In this document: positions 1 through 8,330 of the stretch, in pieces
Layout: each line of letters opens with the position of its first letter
Numbering within the stretch: the first letter of the stretch is position 1
DNA from: Haplosporangium gracile
Taxonomy: Eukaryota > Mortierellomycota > Mortierellomycetes > Mortierellales > Mortierellaceae
Length of the DNA stretch: 11,336 nucleotides
Assembly (NCBI GenBank): GCA_015499985.1
Contig: JAAAUF010001144.1
Location: 1 to 11,336 of the forward strand
Reading direction: 5' to 3'
Translations under genes and position numbers: made by a program
The notes under the pieces: generated by a model
What the model was told of the DNA's origin: nothing
Databases searched by the model: none
What the model saw: only the letters and a program-made list of their open reading frames with translations

Positions 1-2383
1 TGGGCATGTCCTCCATATCCTTACCGTTCCACTTGGCGAAGGGCTCCAAGAGCTGAAGACGGTTGGAGGTGGGCGAGACCTTGACGGCGACATCACCCTT
101 CTCCTTGGGGGGAGCCTGGTAGGTTTCCTCACCGGAGTTGTATCCGTTGGGGGGGAGGGCATTACCATGGGGGGCAGAGAACCTGAAGGGCTTGCCGTCG
201 GCACCGATGAGGGTGTCCTTGGTAGGGTCGAAGGTCAAATCACCAGCGAAAGTCATGGCAGTGACAATCTCGGGTGAGGCAACAAAGGCGTGAGTCTGAG
301 GGTTGGCATCGTTACGTCCAGTGAAGTTACGGTTATAGGAGGTAATGATAGAGTTCTTGGTGCCCTTGGGGACATCCTGACGATCCCACTGACCAATGCA
401 GGGACCGCAGGCGTTGGCGAGGACAATACCGCCGGCAGCGTTGAGGGTGGCCATCTGACCGTCCTGCTCAATGGTGGCACGAATCTGCTCCGAACCGGGG
501 GTGATGGTGAAGATCGACTTGGCCTTCAATCCGTGGTCGAGGGCCTCCTGGGCGATCGAGGCCGAGCGGGCCATATCCTCGTAGGAGGAGTTGGTGCAGG
601 AACCGATCAAACCGACCTCGAGCTTGGCGGGCCAGCCGTTGGTCTTGACGGCCTCCTTGAACTTGGAGAGGGGGGTGGCAAGATCGGGGGTGAAAGGTCC
701 GTTGATGTGGGGCTCAAGGGTGTTGAGGTCGATCTCGATGACCTGGTCGTAGTGGGCACCGGCATCGGCCTTCAAGTTGTGCTGGAAGGAATCGGCCCAG
801 TCGGCAATGTAAGGACGAGCGGTGGCCTTCAAGTAGTCAGCCATGCGGGCGTTGTAGGGGAAAAGCGAGGTGGTGGCACCAATCTCAGCACCCATGTTAC
901 AGATGGTGGCCATACCGGTGCAGGACAAGGTGTCGACACCGGGTCCAAAGTACTCGACAATGGCTCCGGTACCTCCCTTGACAGTAAGGATGCCAGCGAC
1001 CTTCAAGATGATATCCTTGGCCGCAGTCCAGCCGGACATCTGGCCGGTAAGCTTGACTCCGATGACCTTGGGGCACTTCAGCTCCCAGGGAATGTCGGCC
1101 ATGACGTCGACGGCATCAGCTCCACCGACACCAATAGCGACCATACCGAGACCTCCGGCGTTGGGAGTGTGGGAATCGGTTCCGATCATAAGTCCTCCGG
1201 GGAAGGCATAGTTTTCAAGAATGATCTGGTGGATAATACCAGAGCCGGGCTTCCAGAAACCGAGGCCGTACTTGGCGCAGGAGGTCGACAAGAAGTCGTA
1301 GACCTCCTTGTTGATGTCCTTGGCGCGGGACAAGTCCTTGACGCCTCCAACCTGGGCCTCGATCAAGTGATCGCAGTGGACGGTCGAAGGGACAGCGACG
1401 TTAGGGAGACCAGCCGACATGAACTGGAGCAACGCCATCTATTAAATATAACAAACAATAACAACGCGCTTCTTGTTAGTTACTCGATAGATTGCAAACC
1501 ATGATAGGCAAGCAACTGTCAATGAGTGCTTGAAGGAGCAAGTACCTGGGCAGTGGCATCCTGGCAGGCAACACGATCGGGGCGGAGCTTGAGGTAAGAC
1601 TTTCCACGCTCGATATCCTGGTTGTGGGCATCATCCAAATGACCGTAGACGATCTTCTCGGCAAGGGTCATGGGCTGGTTCAGTCTGTAGTTGTTGTTGT
1701 TGTCATTGTTGTGGTTGAGTCCATTATTATTGCATAAAAGGAATAAAACAAGGACAAGATAGAAAAAAGAGGGAATTTCCGAGGGGAACATATGGAACAA
1801 GAGAATAAGAAGCACGCACAGAGAGGCAAACTAGTTAGTTTCATTTGGCTATTTTAGTTGTTGTTTTTCCGTCACTCCTCTCGTTCTTATCATCCTTGCG
1901 AATCGCCTCCTCATTGTGCTTGTTACTTGTTACGCCTGTTGCACTTGCTGCTGTTGTTGTCGAGTCCGATTGAAGCAAACACTTAATCCCGATCGATGGT
2001 TGTATATCTTCCAGAGTAAATACGACTATCAAATAAAGAAAAGGATGACTTGCCTCTTTCTGACAATGGCGAGGTTGTCCTCGATGCGCTGGTAGTTGAT
2101 GTGCTGGTCCTTCTCAAAGTTGGACATCTGGACCTTGCGGGCAGACGAGGCAGTTGTGGCCTGAGCAAAGGTGCGGAGGGGAGCCTTGATGGCAGCCGCC
2201 TATTTGTTGTTACATCGCGATAAAGAGTGGAAGATTAAGATTAGAAAAAGGCGTGCCGGAACCGTGAAGAGAAAAGAAGCGAGAAGGAGTGTGAACCACT
2301 TGACATAGACACGCATACGCTTGGAAAAAAAATGGATGGAAGTGTACCTTCATGGTGCGGGAGAGAGCTCCGGAGGAGAACAT
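1..2383 (-). CDS. ACO1: Mitochondrial aconitate hydratase (aconitase), N-terminal three quarters, four exons
   Basis: Aconitase interconverts citrate and isocitrate in the TCA cycle in the mitochondrial matrix, using a [4Fe-4S] cluster. Exons on the minus strand are 2383-2348, 2199-2054, 1684-1546 and 1438 to the left edge. They join in phase (0, 2, 0) and give about 586 residues; the family is usually about 780, so the C-terminal swivel domain is outside the window. The start [12 protein letters not shown] plus a basic, Ser/Ala-rich stretch looks like a matrix-targeting peptide. Visible family motifs are HCDH at residues 128-131, [11 protein letters not shown] at 193-203, GSCTNSS at 386-392 with cluster ligand Cys388, and ACGPCIGQW at 450-458 with ligands Cys451 and Cys454. 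These sit at a constant offset of 30 from pig mature numbering (Asp100, His101, His147, Asp165, His167, Cys358, Cys421, Cys424). No frameshift or missing key residue is seen. The ATG has A at -3 and is the only start placed before the targeting peptide. Confidence 0.98.
1439..1545 (-). other. Aconitase intron 3 (107 nt, GT-AG)
   Basis: The donor is CCCAG|GTACTT and the acceptor TTAATAG|ATG. It falls between Gln107 and Met108 (phase 0). A branch-point-like TAACTAACA lies about 40 nt before the acceptor. Confidence 0.95.
1685..2053 (-). other. Aconitase intron 2 (369 nt, non-canonical GC-AG)
   Basis: The exon ends AAAGAG and the intron opens GCAAGT; the acceptor is CTACAG|A. The protein needs Val-Arg-Lys-Arg followed by Leu-Asn-Gln-Pro, and only the GC donor (phase 2) gives that join. 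The nearest GT, five bases downstream in GTCATC, would shift the frame and add residues. The donor matches the usual strong GC-donor consensus AG|GCAAGT. Confidence 0.93.
2200..2347 (-). other. Aconitase intron 1 (148 nt, GT-AG)
   Basis: The donor is AAG|GTACAC and the acceptor AAATAG|GCG. It lies between codons 12 and 13 (phase 0), inside the targeting peptide. The acceptor lacks a pyrimidine tract; the last bases before AG are A-rich. Confidence 0.9.
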
Positions 2384-2540
2384 ATTGTATTATGAGTTGA
2401 TCTGAAAGAAAAAAAAAAAGGTGAATCTCTTTTGTTGATCAGTGAAAGGAGGAGTCTACAATCAAAGGAAGAAAGGGAATCAGTAAAGAGAAGGAGTTTC
2501 TTTCTGATGAAGGAGAGTTGATTGAGGGGAGGAAGGGAGA

Positions 2541-2563
2541 GGGGAGAGGGGAGAGGGGAGGGG
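2541..2563 (+). other. Perfect four-tract G-quadruplex motif
   Basis: The plus strand carries four runs of GGGG separated by AGA, AGA and A. It lies inside a longer polypurine tract (about 2524-2590). It is on the template strand for aconitase, so the RNA copy would be C-rich, and it sits about 160-180 nt before the start codon. Confidence 0.8.
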
Positions 2564-2595
2564 AAGAAAAGAAAAAGGGAAAAAAAGAAAAAAGG

Positions 2596-2606
2596 GCGCG
2601 CGCGTG
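2596..2606. repeat. Alternating GC tract (Z-DNA-prone)
   Basis: The bases GCGCGCGCGTG alternate strictly between purine and pyrimidine. The tract lies between the TATA-like box and the G-quadruplex motif, in otherwise A-rich DNA. Confidence 0.6.
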
Positions 2607-2619
2607 AGTAAAGAAGGAC

Positions 2620-2629
2620 GCTTTATATT
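2620..2629 (-). promoter_or_regulatory. TATA-like box upstream of aconitase
   Basis: The minus strand reads AATATAAAG here, about 240 nt before the aconitase ATG. A start site 30-60 nt downstream would give a leader of roughly 180-210 nt. It is the best TATA match in this upstream region, but it is a short motif in AT-rich DNA. Confidence 0.35.
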
Positions 2630-2805
2630 TTCTCCCAAAGGAGGAGGAGGAGGGATGAGAATGTCCGAATCTCCGAGACTTTGTCTGCTTTCTTGTTTAC
2701 TTCCATCAAGTATAAAGTGAACTTGCGTTTCCCTGTAGACTTGCTTTCATGTGGCAATCCTGGCACTTCGTATTTAACTGAAGTGAGATAAACAGACACA
2801 TCTCC

Positions 2806-2848
<43 letters not shown>

Positions 2849-2865
2849 ACCAACAACAACAACAA
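2806..2865. repeat. Compound microsatellite (CT)n-(CA)n-(CAA)5
   Basis: Three adjoining simple repeats run without interruption: about nine CT units, then about thirteen CA units, then five CAA units. It lies about 420-480 nt upstream of the aconitase ATG. The length should vary between strains. Confidence 0.95.
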
Positions 2866-3313
2866 CGACACACATATGAGTCCGACATGGCTCTTCCCTT
2901 TCAGATCGAAAAACAAAGACAAAACAGTCAATCGATTCGCCCCTCAACTGTGCTTGGCCCTAGGGCCACGAAAAAAAATATCAGAAAGAAAACACCGACA
3001 CATACAAAGTAATCCCCTTTAGAAAGAAAGAGTTATCGACGTCGAAAGCTACTTTGTACCCTTTTGCTCTCTTCTCTTCCTTCTCTGCGCCTGTTTCTTT
3101 TATCCATCAGACCGAATTACCTCCGTATCCTCACTCGCCCCTATCAATTTCTCTTTGCGAATACTTCTTGGTTCAACACGCCTCCTCTGGTCTCTAGCCT
3201 CTCCTTCACAACACCACTAACCACCCAAACAGCCATCCAACCACCACCCTCGGTCAATAATCGACCACCTCACTCTACTTTACCCCTCATGTTGCCTCTA
3301 TTGGTTTTCGATT

Positions 3314-3368
3314 GAAATTGAAGTTTGAAGTTTGAAGTTTGAAGGCTGAAGGTTGAAGGTTAGGGTTC
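3314..3368 (+). repeat. Degenerate heptamer tandem array (GAAGTTT/GAAGGTT)
   Basis: Units read GAAATT, then GAAGTTT three times, GAAGGCT, GAAGGTT twice, then AGGGTTC. The period is exactly seven. The last units drift towards TTAGGGTT, which resembles a telomere unit but is only a single copy. Confidence 0.85.
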
Positions 3369-3543
3369 GACCCTGGAAAGCTTTTTTAGAGCAAACGCGT
3401 GCAAATTGTAATCACATCTCTCGTCTTCAACTTATTTTTCCCTTAGTCAACAAAAGGCGAGGAAAAGGACAATCGATCCTCCTTCTCGCGCTGATGGACA
3501 TTCCCCTCCGAAACACAATATACGTCCTAAAAGAACGCTAATG

Positions 3544-3551
3544 TATAAATA
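3544..3551 (+). promoter_or_regulatory. TATAAATA box-like motif
   Basis: A perfect TATAAATA is followed by a run rich in CA and CAAC and then CAATGG at 3597-3602. The ATG frame encodes only nine residues. The motif is nearly symmetrical in AT-rich DNA, so it could also belong to the minus strand or be chance. Confidence 0.25.
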
Positions 3552-3610
3552 TATTCCAGCGCCGTCACCGAAAACCTCAACCTCACATCACATTCTCAAT
3601 GGCACAAAGA

Positions 3611-3630
3611 GAACATGAAAGAACATGAAA
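3611..3630 (+). repeat. Two perfect copies of a decamer (GAACATGAAA)
   Basis: Two identical ten-base units sit head to tail. No function is apparent. Confidence 0.8.
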
Positions 3631-4100
3631 GAGACATCCAAAGACATAAGGTAAATAAGCAATCAACAGCGACAAAAAAAAACAAACAAAGCAGCTTCCC
3701 CGCACTTTGCAACATCTCCTAATTGAGCCACAAGGTCGAGCGCAAAAACTTGGTTCAAACGGGAATATGGCAAGTAGATCAGACAACACGAACACTAAAA
3801 TAAATCATTATAAAGAAGGTAAAAAAAAGAACGCCAAGGAGGAGAGGTGAATACATGTGCGTGTGTTGTTTGTTTGGTGCTGAAGTATGTTTTGAAGGAC
3901 AGCCAACCCACAAGTGGTTACAACACTAGGCGGACACTGCCTCTTTCGTAGAAACACAACCAACCGACGCTTTTCTATTTCTCCGCGTTTCTTTTCCTTC
4001 TCCACAACCACTTCACGCGCCTTGACGCACAAGAACAAAACAAAAGTAAAGCGATCAGCAGATAGAGCTCGCCATGGCACATGACACATTGGAGGAGGAC

Positions 4101-4388
4101 AAATGATATCGCTGTTGATAGCTGAGATGTAAGTGTATGAGAGAGTGCGGGGGTTCTTTTATTTTGTTGTAATACACAGGGCAATAGAATGGGGGATGGG
4201 GAATGGATAGTGGAAAGAGTGGTGGAAAGGTGAATGGTTGAATAGTGAACAAGAGTGAATGAATGGTAGTGTTGGGAAGTAGTATGCTTCATAGACATGA
4301 ATGAATGGGAGAGCGAATGGCGTATTAAAAAATAAATAAAGGAAGGATGGGGTAAGGGTTACCATAATAGTCGTTATCACTCTGATTG
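4101..4388 (-). other. Presumed 3' UTR of the membrane-protein gene
   Basis: This stretch directly follows the TAG stop at 4389. It has no conserved ORF. On the plus strand, 4190-4320 is full of degenerate GAATG/GGAAA units (CATTC on the transcript strand). The end of the transcript is not visible. Confidence 0.4.
4158..4163 (-). terminator. Candidate poly(A) signal AATAAA
   Basis: The minus strand reads AATAAA about 226 nt after the stop codon of the membrane-protein gene. Fungal poly(A) signals are loose and the hexamer is common by chance. Confidence 0.3.
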
Positions 4389-7300
4389 CTATGGTGGTGG
4401 AATGTCAAGAGAATGCGACGCGAGTGTAGATCCGCCAGGCGTACGAATGGCGCGATCCTGGATTGTAACGCGGCGTTGCACGCCCCGTTGCACGTCTACG
4501 CCTTCCTCGCTCAGCTCCTTCCTCAACAGCGCGTTTGCTACCCTCCGTGCCTCGTCCGTCTCATTATCATCGTCATCGTCATCGTGCTTGTTCTCCCACT
4601 GAGGCTTACGCATCGATTTCCGGAACGTCTCTGCAATCAGCTGTGCGTCGTTCGCACTCAAGACTGGGTTCTTTTCCATGGAATTCTGGCGTCCTGTCGT
4701 TCCCACTGCTGCTGCTCCTGCTCCCGCGGCCGCTGCAGCTGCAGCCGCGCTCTCTGCGCTCTCGGGCACGTTGTACAATGTGGATGTCTTGCGCTCCAGC
4801 AGCGGCAATAGTGCAGCCGACGATGGTGGTAACTGACTGTGATAGGGCAACATGGCTGGTGCGCCCTTGATCATTGGCTCTGCCGACCGTACAGTGTTGG
4901 ATGAACTCCGTCCGGCAGCAATCGATCCTGCAAACAACGCACCCCCATAGCCCTCAGCCTGGGCTGCTGCTGTTGCTGACTCCTGATCATCCTCCAGTTT
5001 GAAATTCGACGATCCTTTTGCACTCTCCTCCGTGGGTGAACCTGGCTGATCGTCCAAACTCTTAAAATAACTCGTGTTGCCCTTGTATCGCCTACGGGCC
5101 CGAACCAATAAAAAGAGCGCCACGATTGCAATCAACAGGGCGCCACATCCTGCAGAGATAAGGCCAATAACGAGTGGTGAAAGGGATGCGGATTTGTCGG
5201 AAGGGAATGCTCCGTCGTTGGGAATATCTGTGGACACTACAGGGACAGTTGTCGCGTTGTGTGTCGTAGTCACGCTGCTAGTTGACCTTGTTGTTGTGAA
5301 TGTGAGAGGTGTGCTTAATGTTGCCGTTGCTGTTGGTGATGGGAGAGGCACCATCGTTCCACTAACGTTTTGTTGAGTGCCTAGAATGAAACCAAGAGCA
5401 TGCATATTTTTTAGATAAGCAATGAAGAGCATTCGGTGAAATAAAAACAAACAAGGCATTGAGTAGACAGCAACAAGCAAGGCATCGAGAAGACAGCAAG
5501 AAACAATGGCGCACAAGAGAAGACTCTCAAAAGTTAGCTTACGGATCATAAAAAAAGAGGAAGAGTTGAGGGTTTTGTGCTTTCCATTGAGCTCATCGCC
5601 ACTGCTTGTAATGACAATGTGGCAGGATCGATTGGTGGGGACGTCGTTGGGGAAGAGAGCGGCGTCCAGTCTTGAGGCAGCCGAGCCAAACTCGACCTCG
5701 GCGGCCTGCTTAAACATATACGACCGCCCCACGGAATCTTCGTCGACAAGGTATATATCGACAGTATCGTATTGACCGAATGGACTCATCAGCGAAGAGT
5801 TCCAAAGCAGCTGCCCGACCGTGCCCTGTCTCCAATTATCTCCTGGTGCTGGAGCACATATTGGGCCCGTTGGACATGCTATTTATTGCGATCGGTAATT
5901 CCGAGGAGAAAAAAGCGCATGCATGCGTTAGATATCAATTTCATGTAGCAGAAAGTTAGGGCTTGCGCATATACACAGAGAGAAGCTGCTTGTTTCTGAT
6001 CGCGTGAAGTCCAAGAGTCCAGAACGTGAATAAGTGTGCCGCAGCGAGGAATGAAATTATTATTCTTTTTGCTTAGGTTGTGATCGATAGTTAAACAATA
6101 AGCGAAAATGAATTGCAGGTCATTGCCGGGGCTCATATATATCCATGGAGAGAGAAGGAGTGCGAAGGAGAGAGACAAAGAGTGTGTGTAGATGAGAGCG
6201 AAAAGGGAAGAGAGGCATATGCAGATAGCATTGGTCATCCAACATCTGTTCTCTCTTCTTTCTATTTGTCTCTCCTAAGGGTCTATTGCTTTTCTTCAAG
6301 GGAGACATCATTGTTTTTTTCTGTTTGTCTTTTTTGGGTAAGCTGGTTGCAGGTGCATTGACATAAAGAGAAAGAAGTCTGGGCCAGATTGGACAGAAAC
6401 AGTGGTGAAGCATAGTATGTACGTTTGATAGGTATGTCTGGCTGGCGAGAGTAAGAGAGAGATCGAGGGAGATGTTCAATGCTGTTGATGTTTGTGGCGT
6501 GTCTTTCTCCTTTCATCCTCAGCTCAAGTGCACACACACACACATACTCCCTCCACTCCATGGCTGTCGATGATGCCGATAAAAATAGCGCCGAACCCAT
6601 CGTCATCGTTGTCGCACACACATTTATACAGAAAATACAAACAACATTCATCTATCCAAACCAACAGGTGCCAACGTTTGTTGGTCTGCTTTCCTGTTAA
6701 TGTTCTCGTTGCTGATGTTATTGTTGTATAGTTAGTTGTCATGATTTGTGAACTTTTTTTCTTTTGCTGTCCGAGCAATAAGGATGACAGAGCGAGGGAG
6801 TTAGAGTATTGAAGGGAATAAAGTCGAGCCTGGCCCCCCTTTGACGCCATCCGCCCAATTATACACTTTGCCCACAGTCCACTATCTTATTGTTTTTGCA
6901 ATGGGCGTCATGCTATCATCAGTCATCGTCCATCTCTATCCCCCCTCGCTTTTCTTCCCTCCCCTTTTCTCCACTCTCTCTCTCTCTCTCTATTTCTCGT
7001 TATGTCTCTCAAAAAAAACTTGAACACCTGGTCTGGCCTTTCCTTTTGTTCCTTTTCCCTTGTGATAAACAAAGAATGAGATAGGGTCAACGGTCAAAAG
7101 GAGGATAGTGGAAGAGGGGAAGATGAGGATGAGGAGAAAGGGGAGAGGGATAGTGGATGGAAGGACAGGAGGGGAGAGAACGGGAAGACAGGGCTAGGGA
7201 TATGTTCGAGGGCAAACAAGCAGCAAGCAGGCACAACCAAGCAAAATGGAAGCTGTAAGGGTAAACGCAGGAATAGGCAAGGGAAACCGTCAAGGAGGAA

Positions 7301-7679
7301 AGGAAGGAACGAAGGAACGAAGGGCAAGATAGAGAGGTGATAATAATAGAACAAGCAACGACGACAACTTTTCTGAAAGAGAGTGCAAGTGTTTGCCTAT
7401 AGGCTGGGGCGCAGAGTAGTGTTGTTGCTATTGTTATCGTCGTTCCTCGTTTGTTCGTTATTTTTGACTGTCGACGTGGAGTTGTTTGTTGTTTGTTGTT
7501 GCAGTTTTATGAATAGAACAAGGAGGGGGGTTTTTTTTGTGGTTGCTGTTGCTGTTGCTGTTTGTTGCTTATTGTTTACCTGGTGCCTGGGCCAAGGTTG
7601 ATTGGAGGAGGACAAATGGCTGGAGGAGGAGTAGAGAATAGACGGCTGCGTTGGCGATGCAGCCGCGTGTTGCGTGCAT
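4389..7679 (-). CDS. Secreted-domain type I membrane protein, Kre9/Knh1-like domain plus Ser/Thr stalk, three exons
   Basis: Exons are 7679-7580, 5878-5543 and 5380-4389; both junctions are phase 1 and the join gives 475 residues plus TAG. Residues 1-32 form a signal peptide (hydrophobic core 13-25, likely cut after Ala30 or Ala32). Residues 35-146 resemble the Kre9/Knh1 N-terminal Ig-like domain of fungal Ser/Thr-rich surface proteins: W-x-x-G near 49, Trp59, a DIYLVD strand at 74-79, and a CHIVITSSG strand ending in FFMI. Residues 150-210 are a Ser/Thr stalk. N-glycosylation sequons occur at Asn60, 116, 138, 150 and 187. One transmembrane helix spans 215-238 and is followed by RARRR, so the tail (239-475) should be cytoplasmic. 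The tail has eight Ala (357-364), six Asp (412-417) and the end LDIPPP. The ATG is the first in frame after an upstream TGA. Role unknown; a wall-associated sensor or structural surface protein is inference. Confidence 0.88.
5381..5542 (-). other. Intron 2 of the membrane-protein gene (162 nt, GT-AG, frame-preserving)
   Basis: The donor is ATCC|GTAAGC and the acceptor TTCTAG|GCAC, phase 1. GTAAGC is the only good donor in the region. The length is 54 codons with no in-frame stop, so an unspliced transcript stays open. The retained sequence would be very hydrophobic. Confidence 0.85.
5446..5497. repeat. Imperfect 26-nt tandem duplication inside intron 2
   Basis: Positions 5446-5471 and 5472-5497 are directly adjacent and match at 23 of 26 bases. 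The differences are A/G, T/C and T/A. The unit is not a multiple of three. Confidence 0.85.
5916..5927. repeat. Perfect 12-bp palindrome CGCATGCATGCG
   Basis: It lies near the 3' end of intron 1 and touches the CTAAC branch-like motif. It may be chance. Confidence 0.6.
7083..7345 (+). repeat. Polypurine tract inside intron 1
   Basis: The plus strand is mostly A and G with a GGAAC/GAAGG flavour, including GAAGGAAC repeats near 7302-7320. In the transcript it would read as a pyrimidine-rich block. Confidence 0.7.
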
Positions 7680-8330
7680 TTCCCGAGAAAGGTAAACGTG
7701 GGAGTTGATGGTGTAAGAGTGTCAGTGTGCTTGGAGGTGTGTAAGGAGAGGAAAAGAAGGGATCGAGTCCGGAGGAAGTGTGAATGGTGAATGGTTGTTG
7801 TTGATGCTGAGGGAGAGGAGAGAGCGAGGTAAGGAGAGGAGTGGAGAGAATGGAGAGAGTGGAGAGAGGTGAAAAGAGCGGAGGAGAGTTAGAGTAAAAT
7901 GATATCCAGGAACAAAGTAGAGGCGAGTGGATGGATATGAGAGGATGTGATTGAGAATACAGGCGAGATTGATTGAGAATATATGTATATAGCTGACGGT
8001 GGTATAATATTAATAGGTGATGGGTGTACAATATCGTGAAGTAGAAGAGGAGTGGAAAAGAGGGTGAAGGATGAAAGGAATGAAAATGGAAAGAGGGCGA
8101 AGGAAGGGAGGAAAAGAGGGGAAGAGGGAAGCAATAGTAAAGGAAAGAAGGAAAGAAGGAAAGAAGGAAGGAAGGAAGAAAGGAAGGATGGAAGGATGGA
8201 AGTAAGGAAGTAAAAGTGGGAAGGGACAGAACAAAAACTAAGAGAGAGAGGGCGAGAACGCCTATGTAGCACCATAGCAGACAAAGAGCCACAAAGTGTA
8301 TTCCACATCACCTAATTATATGTCATATCA
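7680..8330 (-). promoter_or_regulatory. Upstream region of the membrane-protein gene
   Basis: The minus strand is intensely C/T-rich up to the signal-peptide ATG, as expected for a fungal promoter or leader. A TATATACATATAT-like run at about 7979-7991 is a weak TATA candidate some 300 nt upstream. Long minus-strand open frames here are by-products of the CT bias: Pro-Ser-Phe-Leu repeats with no recognisable domain. Confidence 0.5.
8041..8253 (+). repeat. Near-pure homopurine tract with GGAA/GAAG tetramer array
   Basis: Nearly all bases are A or G over about 210 nt. From about 8140 to 8216 the sequence is built of GGAA, GAAG and AAGG units. Such tracts with mirror symmetry can form intramolecular triplexes. 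Tetramer number should be variable. Confidence 0.85.

Larger units (their letters stand above)
2384..3060 (-). promoter_or_regulatory. Aconitase upstream region (promoter and 5' UTR)
   Basis: This stretch precedes the aconitase ATG. Read on the minus strand it is strongly pyrimidine-rich, as is common just upstream of fungal coding regions. A T-rich run ending TTTCTTTCAG at 2411-2402 would make a good splice acceptor 18 nt before the ATG, so the leader may contain an intron. A GTAAAC at 2700-2695 is one possible donor, but using it would conflict with the TATA-like box near 2622. No protein gene is visible here. Confidence 0.6.
3061..4100. other. Intergenic stretch with no assignable gene
   Basis: On the plus strand 3061-3300 is C/T-rich and open in one frame for 83 codons, but the protein is low-complexity and resembles nothing I recognise. 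From 3541 a TATAAATA is followed by a CA-rich leader-like run and an ATG in good context, but that frame stops after nine codons. The rest (3640-4100) is A/C-rich with no convincing ORF on either strand. It could hold a short non-coding transcript; the sequence does not show one. Confidence 0.5.
5879..7579 (-). other. Intron 1 of the membrane-protein gene (1,701 nt, GT-AG)
   Basis: The donor is CCAG|GTAAAC just after the signal-peptide codons and the acceptor is AAATAG|CATG just before the extracellular domain. Both are phase 1. Branch-like CTAAC motifs lie at 5931-5927 and 5958-5954. The interior holds only low-complexity DNA: a CA run (6530-6546), a CT run (about 6972-6991), a polypurine block (7083-7345) and GTTGCT repeats near 7542-7560. 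No alternative exon is needed for the frame. The length is unusual for a fungal intron. Confidence 0.83.

Noticed and set aside
290..1504. A 404-codon open frame on the plus strand across the aconitase region
   Set aside because: It is antisense to aconitase exon 4 and runs into intron 3. The Gly/Val/Asp-rich product is what the strongly biased aconitase codons give on the opposite strand; no domain is recognisable.
3358..3376. GGTTCGACCC, resembling a tRNA T-loop / B box, followed by a T run
   Set aside because: The flanking five-base stems do not pair and no acceptor, D or anticodon arm can be drawn.
4386..4811. A 141-codon plus-strand open frame
   Set aside because: It is antisense to the last exon of the membrane-protein gene; its Cys/Ser/Arg-rich composition comes from the alanine and serine codons on the other strand.
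5879..6238. A 119-codon minus-strand frame with a hydrophobic start, first considered as the signal-peptide exon
   Set aside because: It has no usable donor and runs straight into a stop at the intron acceptor. The exon at 7580-7679 has a strong donor, the correct phase and a better signal peptide.
7576..8292. A 238-codon minus-strand frame with Pro-Ser-Phe-Leu repeats
   Set aside because: It is made by the homopyrimidine tract and overlaps the true signal-peptide exon in a different frame. Its apparent signal-like start is CT bias.
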